A stretch of DNA of 64,000 nucleotides. Source: RPQJ01 sp963777725 (GTDB lineage Bacteria > Pseudomonadota > Gammaproteobacteria > Steroidobacterales > Steroidobacteraceae). The notes under the pieces are model-generated. The model saw only the letters and a program-made list of their open reading frames with translations, was not told the DNA's origin and made no database searches. This document shows positions 1-7,301 of this stretch, piece by piece. Where the stretch lies: NCBI GenBank assembly GCA_963777725.1, contig CAVZRR010000024.1:7626-71625 (forward strand). The letters are read 5' to 3'. The position numbers were made by a program, and so were the translations under genes. The stretch's first letter is position 1; each line of letters opens with the position of its first letter.

Positions 1-1893
1 GCCCGTGGCACGGTAGATGCGCACCCTCACCGTGTCCATCAGGCCATAGGTCGTGTCGGTGCCGAGCGTGGCCGGGAACGCCATGTCCGGCACCGGTTCG
101 GCCCGCGCAAGCCATTGTGCGGCGTCCTCGTGACGGTCCTGCACCGTCATCCAGAATGCCGTGACCGAGGCCACCGTCGGATCGGCCGTGCCGAATCGTG
201 CCTGCAGGTCACCGAGCGCGCCGTCGAGTCGTGGCCAGTCGCGCTGCCGTCCGGCGACTTCGGCGGCAAAGAACAATTGCGCCCGCACGCCGGGTGACAT
301 GCGAATGCCCGGGATGCCGGGGCCCGATCGCACCTGGAGGTCGTTTTCCGACAGGATCCGTGCGGCCCGCTCCGGATCGACCACCATCCACGCGCGAAAC
401 CGGTTCACCCACAGCGGTATGTTGTCCGGGTGCGACGAATCCTTGGCCAGGCCGGCACGCAGCAAATCGACCGGATAACCAGCGACCGCCGCGGACGGGC
501 TCGTCATCCGGTCGATCGCGAAGGGCATGTCGCCGACTGCGCGAATCGCCTGCTCGAGGACCTCGCTGTAACGCTGCGGTTCGTGCTCGAGCACGTAACC
601 GAGGTGGTTGGCCCAGCTCGCGGGCTGGCGCGGGTCGAGTTCGAGTGCGCGCTGAGTGGCTGCATAGGACTCGGCCGATCGCTCGGCGAAGCTCCCGAGA
701 AAGACGGCGTAGTCGTGCCAGGTCGCGGCGTTGTTCGGATTCAATTCGAGGGCCCGCCGGTACTGGTCTTCCGCCCCCGGACGTCCTGACTGGCGGAGCA
801 GGTTCGCGTAGGCGCCGTGAGCTTCGGAGAGGTCCGGGTCGAGCGCCAACGCCGTGTGGATGGCTGTTTCGGCCCGCCGCAACAGCGCCGCAGCATCGCC
901 CGCGCTTTCGTCGTCGAGGAAGATCGTCTGGAACAGCAGCGAATTGGCCAGGTGCGCCTGGCCACGCGCGAAATTCGGGTCGAGTCGAACCGCCTGTTCC
1001 ATCAACTCGACGGACTTCGCCGTCGCCTCCGGGAGGCGCAGCGCCAGCTGCGTCCGCGCCGCCAGGTAGAGGTCGTAGGCGTTGAGGTTGGACGTCGGCG
1101 CGGCGACCGCCTGTGCAAGCTGGCCGCGCGCTGCGGGGACGATGGCGTTAACGATCTCGTCGGCCAGTTCGGCCTGCACCGCGAAGACGTCGTGCATCTC
1201 CCGGTCGAAGCTGCCGGACCAGACCTGCTGCCCGGTCACGCCGTCGATCAGTCGCGCGGACAGCAGCAATCGCTGGCCGTCGCGACGGACACTGCCTTCG
1301 AGCAGCGTCGTGACGCCGAGCTTCGCGGCGATGGTCCGGGCATCGGTGTCCCGGCCCTTGAAGCCGAACGACGAGGATCGCGCGATGACCTTGAGTCCCG
1401 GCACGAGCCCGAGTCGGTCCAGCATTTCCTCGGCGAGCCCGTCGGCGAAATACTCCTGATCAGGGTCGCCGGAGAGGTTCTCGAAGGGCATGACCGCGAT
1501 GGCCGGGTTCGTGGGGGCTGGGGAGCTCCCCCAATTGGACTGTTTCGCCAGCAGCGCGCCGACGACGATCACCAGCACGCCGATGATCACGACGTCGGCA
1601 TAGCGACGAAGGCCGCGGACCCTTGGCCGCGGGACATCCGGCGCGGCTGCGTCGAGCGAGATGCCGGCGTCGCCGAGCTCGAGAAACCACGCGAGCAGCA
1701 CGGCGACAGGCAGGCCCAGCGCGGCCGCCGCGATCAGCGCCGTCATGACCCAGCCGGGCACCCCGAGCGGTTCGAAGCTGACGTCGGCGATCTGCAGCAG
1801 CAGCCACGCGATGATGGCGTAGCTCGACGCCACGCGGATTACGCCGCGCTCGCGGAGTTGAGTCAGCCAGGCTGTGCGCGGCGGGTCCGGCAT
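1..1893 (-). CDS. TolB-N/TPR membrane protein (3' end outside window)
   Basis: The reading frame opens at an ATG at 1893 and stays open for 631 codons to the window edge, so the C-terminus is missing. The N-terminus (LRERGVIRVASSYAII) and three hydrophobic segments (about residues 20-38, 50-70 and 95-112) are typical of the membrane-anchored TPR proteins often annotated near adenylate-cyclase-like genes. After the third helix comes a TolB-N/FlgO-like domain opening with IAVMPFENLSGDPDQEYFADG. The rest is tetratricopeptide-like helices, for example AEDQYRRALELNPNNAATW. The family is thought to be a protein-interaction scaffold in the inner membrane with a periplasmic or cytoplasmic TPR array; the partner is unknown. 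Two further proteins with the same core lie at 7302-9575 and 28580-30088. The family call is firm, the function is not. Confidence 0.8.
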   Translation of the reverse strand, partial: MPDPPRTAWLTQLRERGVIRVASSYAIIAWLLLQIADVSFEPLGVPGWVMTALIAAAALGLPVAVLLAWFLELGDAGISLDAAAPDVPRPRVRGLRRYADVVIIGVLVIVVGALLAKQSNWGSSPAPTNPAIAVMPFENLSGDPDQEYFADGLAEEMLDRLGLVPGLKVIARSSSFGFKGRDTDARTIAAKLGVTTLLEGSVRRDGQRLLLSARLIDGVTGQQVWSGSFDREMHDVFAVQAELADEIVNAIVPAARGQLAQAVAAPTSNLNAYDLYLAARTQLALRLPEATAKSVELMEQAVRLDPNFARGQAHLANSLLFQTIFLDDESAGDAAALLRRAETAIHTALALDPDLSEAHGAYANLLRQSGRPGAEDQYRRALELNPNNAATWHDYAVFLGSFAERSAESYAATQRALELDPRQPASWANHLGYVLEHEPQRYSEVLEQAIRAVGDMPFAIDRMTSPSAAVAGYPVDLLRAGLAKDSSHPDNIPLWVNRFRAWMVVDPERAARILSENDLQVRSGPGIPGIRMSPGVRAQLFFAAEVAGRQRDWPRLDGALGDLQARFGTADPTVASVTAFWMTVQDRHEDAAQWLARAEPVPDMAFPATLGTDTTYGLMDTVRVRIYRATG

Positions 1894-2042
1894 GCGGGCA
1901 CGAGATTACGCCGGGGCGGCGCCTGGTGGCCACCCGCCGCCGCGCCATCGAGCCGGTTGGTTTCTGGGAGTTATGTCACGTCGCCCGCCGCGCGCGACCG
2001 TCTACTCTCCGTCCGGGGTTCGGGGAACAAGCGAGAGATCTC

Positions 2043-2906
2043 ATGCGCGCGTGCCGGAGAGTTGCAGCAATGGCGATGGCAGTCTTCCTGCCGGCCGTAC
2101 TCGGTTTCGCTACGGCCCGCGCCGCCACGCAGGGCCCAGTGCAGCCGCCGTCCCAGCCCGATGTGCGTTCCCATGCGTTCTACGTCCTCGACGAGTCCGA
2201 TGCGACGGTGCTCGCGGCCCGACACGAGCACGTTGCGGTGCCGATCGCTTCGATCACTAAGCTGATGACCGCACTGGTCGTGCTCGAGGCCGGCCAGCCG
2301 ATGGACGAGATGCTGGCCATCACGGCCGACGACGTGCGCGGCACGCCCGGCAGTCATTCGCGTCTCGCGCCGGGGGTCCGGCTCAGTCGCGAGGACCTGC
2401 TGCGCCTCGCGCTGATGTCTTCCGAGAACCGTGCGACGCATGCGCTGTGCCGCCGCTATCCGGACGGACTGGCCGCTTGCGTGCGCGCGATGAACGACAA
2501 GGCCGCAGCGCTCGGCATGGGCACGGCGCGGTTCGTCGAGCCGACGGGCCTGTCGAGTGGCAACGTCGCCAGTCCCGAGGATCTCGCCAAGCTCGTGGTC
2601 GCGGCGTCCGGAAATCCGCTGGTCCGCGAGTATTCGACTGCCGCCAGCCATACCGTGCTCGTCAACCGACAGCATCTCGAGTACCGCAATACCAACCTGC
2701 TGGTCGGCAATCCTTCGTGGCAGGTCAGCGTCCAGAAAACCGGCTATATCTCCGAGGCGGGCCGCTGCCTCGTCATGCAGGCCGTCATCGATGGACGCCA
2801 GGTCGTGATCGTGCTGCTCAATTCCTGGGGCAAGCTCACGCGGATCGCAGACGCCAAGCGCATCCGGACCTGGATGGAATCGATGCACCCGGTCGAGGCG
2901 ATCTAG
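2043..2906 (+). CDS. pbpG: D-alanyl-D-alanine endopeptidase (PBP7 family)
   Basis: This 287-residue exported serine peptidase should cleave D-Ala-mDAP cross-links in periplasmic peptidoglycan. A signal peptide covers about residues 1-28. All three penicillin-binding active-site motifs are present: SITK (S70, K73), SEN (127-129) and KTG (232-234). Long stretches track E. coli PbpG, such as LALMSSENRA, RFVEPTGLS and RTWMES near the end. I chose the ATG at 2043 over an in-frame upstream start because GAGA lies 8-12 bases upstream and a signal peptide begins directly after it. The gene stands alone, divergent from the TolB-N/TPR gene (149-base gap) and convergent with the aminotransferase-PEPC fusion. 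Confidence 0.93.
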   Translation: MRACRRVAAMAMAVFLPAVLGFATARAATQGPVQPPSQPDVRSHAFYVLDESDATVLAARHEHVAVPIASITKLMTALVVLEAGQPMDEMLAITADDVRGTPGSHSRLAPGVRLSREDLLRLALMSSENRATHALCRRYPDGLAACVRAMNDKAAALGMGTARFVEPTGLSSGNVASPEDLAKLVVAASGNPLVREYSTAASHTVLVNRQHLEYRNTNLLVGNPSWQVSVQKTGYISEAGRCLVMQAVIDGRQVVIVLLNSWGKLTRIADAKRIRTWMESMHPVEAI

Positions 2907-2932
2907 CCGCGCCGTCGCTGGCGCGCGACTGG

Positions 2933-5900
2933 CTACGCCCCCCGGCTGCCCCGCAGCCGCTCGAGTGCAATGAGACGCTGGATCGCGTCGAGCGTGCACT
3001 CGTCCTTGTGCAGTTCGCGCAGCCGCGACCACTCGCGCCGCAGTTCCTGCGCCAGCGCGTCGGGCAGCGCCCGCAGCCAGCCCTCGATCCGCAGGTCCAC
3101 GAACTCGCGCTTCTCCTCGATCGTCAGTTCGCGCGCGAGGATCAGTCGGGGCGCGTCCTCGGCGTCTACCATCGACTGCAGCACGGGCCAGCGGTCGCCG
3201 GGCCGTTCGGCGCACAACGCGGCGAACGCAACGCTCGACGTCTCGCGGATCAACTCTTCCTCGCGCGTCGTCTGGCTCTCGTGTTCCTTGGTCTCGTCCC
3301 AGCTCTCCGAGTCCTCGGCCATGTAGCGCAGGTACTGCATCGCGAACAGGCAGGTCGGCGCGACCAGGTCGGCCCGTGCCCGCGCATCGACCCACAACGC
3401 CGCAGCCGCGCGCAGGCAGCGGCGCGCCGTCGTCTCGGCGAGCTTGCGGCCGAAGACCAGCGCGGCGGCCTCCTTGACGAAATGGGGCAACTCGCTCGCG
3501 ATGATCTCGCGGTAGCCGGGCACGTGCCGCTCGAGCAGCACCGCGGCGCGCCGGTCGAGGACGGCGATGTCGCTGGTGACGGCGGGCAGGCCGAGCGTCG
3601 TGCTGGCGAGGTTGTAGACGATGGCCCGGGGCAGCGTGACGCCCTCCGGCCACGCGTCGCGCAGGTCGCGATCGTCGGGCAACGCCGTGCCGCCGCCCCA
3701 CTCTTCGGGGTAGCTCGGGATCGAACGGCCGTAGCTTGCGGAGCCCGTGGCCCGGATGCGCACTCGCGTCTGCGGCACGAGGCTGCCGAACGGCGCGAGC
3801 AGCGGTGCGACGCGGAGCAGCAACTCGGTGTGGGCGCGTACACCGGCCTCGAGCAGACGCGCGAGCGCCTCACGATCGGCGGTGGGCAGTGCATGGGCAC
3901 GATCCGCGGCTTCGGTGCAGGTTGCGACCGCGGCGCGAAAGGCCGCCGCGAGCCGGATCGTCTCGTCCGGCGCATCGGCACGAATGCCCTGTACCGTGAC
4001 ACCGTCCGCGCGCGCGAACTGCCGGATCACCCCAGGATGGCCGGGATCGAATCCGCCGCGGAATCCGGCGCGACCGGCGCCGATCAGGAACGTCACCGAC
4101 GGCGCGGGCTCACCGATGCGTGTCGCGTGCACGGCCAGCCGGCGCTGTGCTTCGTCGCGGCCCGCAATGGCCAGCGCATAGGCCGCGTCGGTCGCAATCT
4201 TGCCGCTCTGCAGCGCGGTGTCCGACATCGCGACGAACACTCGCAATTCGGCTTCGCGACGATCGAACGAAGTGCACAGCGTGTCGGGCGTCGGCAGGTC
4301 CTCGATGCCGCGGCCGCGTTCGAGCGCGACGTAGAATTTCTCGAGCAGGTCCGGCAGGTGCGCGAGCGCGCCGACGTTTTCGCAGAGCGGCACGAGGCGC
4401 ACGCGGACGATCCGCTGCCACAGCTTCTCGCGCCGATCCGCGGGCACGCGCGCGCCAAGGAATGCATCGACGCGGTCGGGCGGGCCATCGAACAGCTCGC
4501 GGGCGGCCTGCAGGTACAGCGTGCCGATCTTGATGACCGCGCCGATCTCGGCGCTCGAGTTCACTTGCGGCACGGTGATCTCGTGGATCGCGTTGCGCTG
4601 CGGAGTGAACCCGATCCGTTCGCAGGCGAGGTGGAACAGCACGTTCGTGCGCGCGACGGAGGCGAGGATCTTCGAGATTTTCTCCTCGTCCGGCTCGAGG
4701 AACGGATTGGGCACCCGCACGAGCAGGTGGCGGTCCTCGCCCGGCACGACGCCATGGCGCAGCAGTGCGAGCGCGATCTTTTCCGGCACGTCGAGCCAGT
4801 CGGGACTGATCTGGCGTCCCTCGAGATCGACCAGCACTTCGCTGCAGGGTCCGAGCAGGTCCGCGATCGATTCCTCGTACTCGAGGCGCGCGTCCATCAG
4901 CGGGTTCCACTCGAGATGGGTCAGCGCGAGGCGCGCGCGGTCGCCTGCGTCGGCCGGCGCCGCCTCGAGCGCGCGCTCGACCTGCGCGGCGCGATGCGAC
5001 GTCGAGTCCGGATGCTTGGTCCCGGTCAGGCGCAGCGATTCGCGCCGCGGGTTCGCGAGGAAACGCTGCCGCGCCGCGGCGAAGCCCTGCGCATCGAGAC
5101 CGTCGAGCGCGTCGTAGCCGCCTGCCGTGCAGGTGCTTTCCCAGACGGCAGCATTCGGCGAAGCGGGCTGCGGCGGCACGGCTGCTGCCGCGCCGAGCCG
5201 TCCTTGCGTCTCGATCCGCGCGCGGACGCGATCCATGAACACGGCCAGTTCCTTGACGTCCTTCGAGCCGTACGACAGTCGCTGCCAGGTGCCATAGCGA
5301 GCCGCAGCATCGCGGCCACCGGCAAACGCCGCGAACGGAATGCCGCCGACGCCGCCGGAGAGCAGCAGCTCGAATGCGTCCACCGAGTCCTTGACGACGG
5401 CGCGCTCGTGCACGCCGTTGCGCAGTCGGTCGAACGGCTCGCCGACCAGTCCGGGAAAGGCGAGCGGCGAGTAGAACGTGCCGCCGAAATCCGTGCGTTC
5501 GACGCCGAGCGGCGCGAGCTCGTCCGCGGCGCGCAGCATGAAGTCACGGCGCTCGCGCATGTAGGGGGAGGGGCGGCGCAATGCGGCGAGCGGACTCTGC
5601 AGCGCAGCGAGCGCCCAGTCCTGCGCGAGCGTCGACGGTGTCGCGACGAGCCACGCGGAGAGGTTGGCGAGCACTTCGCGGGCGCGCACGCCGTTGGCGC
5701 GGATCTGGTCGGAGATCACGAGCCAGCAGGCGCGGGCACCGGTCGACGCGCCGAACATGTCCATCTTCGACAGGCCGGACAGCGAGACGACCCAGTTGCG
5801 CCACTCGGGGTTGGCGAAGGCCGGGTTGACGAACCAGCCGACGTAGTCGAGCCGCTGGTAGACCGAGTCGTAGAGCACGTAGCAACGGTGCTTGACCGCG

Positions 5901-6535
5901 ACGCGGACGAGCTCCTCGACGAGCGCGCGCGGGTAGACGCGTCCGGTCGGGTTGTGCGGATTGTTGATGATGACCGACGAGATGCCGCCGCGGCCGAGCA
6001 GCCGGTCGAGCTCGTGCGGATCCGGCAGGAACTCGGGCGCAGTGGTGGGGAGCTCGACCACCTGCTTGCCGGCGCGCTCGATGAACCAGTCGTATTCCCA
6101 GCTCGGGCGCGGCACCACCACGCCGGATCCGTCGGCGCCGAGCACCTCGAGCACGATCGCGAGTCCGGCGCGCGTGCCCGGCGTGAACAGCACCTCGTCC
6201 GGCTGGAAGCGGACCTCGGAGTCGGGGTAGTCGAGCAGCCCGTCGCGGTTGAAGAACTCGGCGACCTCGCTGCGCACGTCCATCCGTCCAACCGCGGGCC
6301 CGTAGCTGTGCACGGTGTTGCGGGTGATGCGCTGCGCGGCCCGCACCACTTCCGGGTGCGGCGCGAAGTCGGCGTTCTTGTAGTCGCCCTGCGTCAGGTC
6401 GAGCGCGCCTTCCTGCTGGACGCGGCGCGCGAACAGGCGGACGAACGGCTCGGGCGTGGACAGTGCGCGAACCGACAGTTCGCTGGCCGAAGGATGGCCG
6501 TGCAGCGATGGCTGCGGTGTCGGCGGATTCTTCAA
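2933..6535 (-). CDS. Aminotransferase / archaeal-type PEP carboxylase-like fusion protein
   Basis: This single open frame encodes 1200 residues with two recognisable enzyme units. Residues 1-440 are a fold-type I aminotransferase of class I/II: NPHNPTG at 192-198, YDSVY at 222-226, the PLP lysine K257 in SGLSK, and the GAR arginine about residue 268. From about residue 495 the protein follows archaeal-type PEP carboxylase (PpcA). GTKHPDS (505-511) matches the STQHPDN motif, GEDRHLLVRVPNP (599-611) matches GEDLRLTLRVPNP, LRVFVAMSD matches RVFLARSD, GAGRAGFRGGFDPG (819-832) matches the SGSAPFRGN region, SYGRS (934-938) matches GYSRS, and LPRAI (968-972) matches LPRAI. Family knowledge says PpcA makes oxaloacetate from PEP and bicarbonate. 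The inference is that the fusion passes oxaloacetate to transamination, giving aspartate. H508 and R826 are retained, but several linker regions diverge, so PEPC activity is unproven. It stands alone, with a hairpin about 50 bases upstream. Confidence 0.85.
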   Translation of the reverse strand: MKNPPTPQPSLHGHPSASELSVRALSTPEPFVRLFARRVQQEGALDLTQGDYKNADFAPHPEVVRAAQRITRNTVHSYGPAVGRMDVRSEVAEFFNRDGLLDYPDSEVRFQPDEVLFTPGTRAGLAIVLEVLGADGSGVVVPRPSWEYDWFIERAGKQVVELPTTAPEFLPDPHELDRLLGRGGISSVIINNPHNPTGRVYPRALVEELVRVAVKHRCYVLYDSVYQRLDYVGWFVNPAFANPEWRNWVVSLSGLSKMDMFGASTGARACWLVISDQIRANGVRAREVLANLSAWLVATPSTLAQDWALAALQSPLAALRRPSPYMRERRDFMLRAADELAPLGVERTDFGGTFYSPLAFPGLVGEPFDRLRNGVHERAVVKDSVDAFELLLSGGVGGIPFAAFAGGRDAAARYGTWQRLSYGSKDVKELAVFMDRVRARIETQGRLGAAAAVPPQPASPNAAVWESTCTAGGYDALDGLDAQGFAAARQRFLANPRRESLRLTGTKHPDSTSHRAAQVERALEAAPADAGDRARLALTHLEWNPLMDARLEYEESIADLLGPCSEVLVDLEGRQISPDWLDVPEKIALALLRHGVVPGEDRHLLVRVPNPFLEPDEEKISKILASVARTNVLFHLACERIGFTPQRNAIHEITVPQVNSSAEIGAVIKIGTLYLQAARELFDGPPDRVDAFLGARVPADRREKLWQRIVRVRLVPLCENVGALAHLPDLLEKFYVALERGRGIEDLPTPDTLCTSFDRREAELRVFVAMSDTALQSGKIATDAAYALAIAGRDEAQRRLAVHATRIGEPAPSVTFLIGAGRAGFRGGFDPGHPGVIRQFARADGVTVQGIRADAPDETIRLAAAFRAAVATCTEAADRAHALPTADREALARLLEAGVRAHTELLLRVAPLLAPFGSLVPQTRVRIRATGSASYGRSIPSYPEEWGGGTALPDDRDLRDAWPEGVTLPRAIVYNLASTTLGLPAVTSDIAVLDRRAAVLLERHVPGYREIIASELPHFVKEAAALVFGRKLAETTARRCLRAAAALWVDARARADLVAPTCLFAMQYLRYMAEDSESWDETKEHESQTTREEELIRETSSVAFAALCAERPGDRWPVLQSMVDAEDAPRLILARELTIEEKREFVDLRIEGWLRALPDALAQELRREWSRLRELHKDECTLDAIQRLIALERLRGSRGA

Positions 6536-6583
6536 CGGGTGACCTCGCTGGTCGTTGACCGGCGCTTCCGGGGGTGCAACAGG

Positions 6584-6608
6584 ATCCCCGCGAATATACC
6601 GCGGGGAT
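6584..6608. other. Perfect 9-bp inverted repeat in the leader of the PEPC fusion
   Basis: ATCCCCGCG (6584-6592) and CGCGGGGAT (6600-6608) are exact reverse complements around a 7-base A/T-rich loop. The element lies 49 bases upstream of the aminotransferase-PEPC start on the reverse strand. No T-run follows on either strand, so it is more likely an operator or a 5' leader hairpin than an intrinsic terminator. Confidence 0.5.
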
Positions 6609-6724
6609 GCTGCGCTGCGTCAATCCGGGTACGCCACACGGACCGGCTGCCGCTGCGTCGCCGACGCCTTGATCGACCGGGCGAACGCGTAACGAGTACC
6701 GTTCGTATCCGTCGCTCGACTCGC

Positions 6725-6847
6725 TCAGGCGATCAGCTGCAGGTTGCTCGCCGCGTTGAACAGTGCGCCGCAGACCATGACTGTCACCGCTGCAAGGGAC
6801 GCCAACACCGTTCGCTCGAAGCTGACTTTCGTGTCTCGCCTTTTCAT
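6725..6847 (-). CDS. Small single-pass membrane peptide (40 aa)
   Basis: This short gene has a strong ribosome site: GGGAGGAAC ends three bases before the ATG at 6847. The peptide begins with a basic stretch (MKRRDTKVSFER) followed by one hydrophobic segment of about 20 residues (LASLAAVTVMVCGALFNAA), then a short polar tail. Such a layout fits a small inner-membrane peptide with its N-terminus in the cytoplasm. I do not recognise the family. It lies between the PEPC fusion and a divergent DksA-type gene and could share a transcript with the fusion, 189 bases downstream. Confidence 0.5.
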   Translation of the reverse strand: MKRRDTKVSFERTVLASLAAVTVMVCGALFNAASNLQLIA

Positions 6848-6983
6848 CGTCGTTCCTCCCGCTGATTTGCCGCTGTGCCGGGCCTTTGCCCGTGTGATGT
6901 ATCGTACGGAGCGGGCGTAACGGTCCGATGTCGGTGCAGTGAATTCTTGTATCGTCATGTAACAGGCTTCGGGAGCAGGTTCG

Positions 6984-7250
6984 ATGGCGACGGGTTGGGC
7001 CCGCGACGGGGCGGTGCAACAGCAGATCGACGACAGCGTCGCTGAGGCGATCGAGCGCGCCCGTGCCCAGCTGCCGAGCGGGCCGGGCCTGACGCACTGC
7101 GAGGAGTGTGGCGAACCGATTCCGGAGGCACGACGGCAGGCCGTGCCGGGCGTGCGCCTGTGCATCGCCTGCCAGTCCGAGGCGGACCGGCACGTCCAGG
7201 CGGCCAGTGCCTACAATCGGCGCGGCAGCAAGGACAGTCAGCTCCGCTGA
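6984..7250 (+). CDS. DksA/TraR-type C4 zinc-finger protein
   Basis: The 88-residue product has the four-cysteine finger of the DksA/TraR superfamily: CEECG at about 39-43 and CIAC at about 60-63, with the usual spacing of 18 residues including the basic EARRQAVPG segment. An N-terminal helical part precedes the finger. It is much shorter than true DksA (about 150 residues) and lacks the acidic-tipped coiled coil, so it resembles the YbiI/TraR-sized members. TraR-type proteins bind the RNA polymerase secondary channel; whether this one does is inference. It is followed 51 bases later by the TIR receptor gene and may be cotranscribed with it. Confidence 0.8.
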   Translation: MATGWARDGAVQQQIDDSVAEAIERARAQLPSGPGLTHCEECGEPIPEARRQAVPGVRLCIACQSEADRHVQAASAYNRRGSKDSQLR

Positions 7251-7301
7251 CGTTGCGCCTACAATGGCCCGCGGATTGCGCCTCAGGAGGCAGGGAGAGA
7301 A

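Noticed and set aside
2447..6865. A 1472-codon forward open frame
   Set aside because: It lies antisense to the aminotransferase-PEPC gene, is Arg/Glu/Asp-rich and low complexity, and has no recognisable motif; it is a high-GC shadow.
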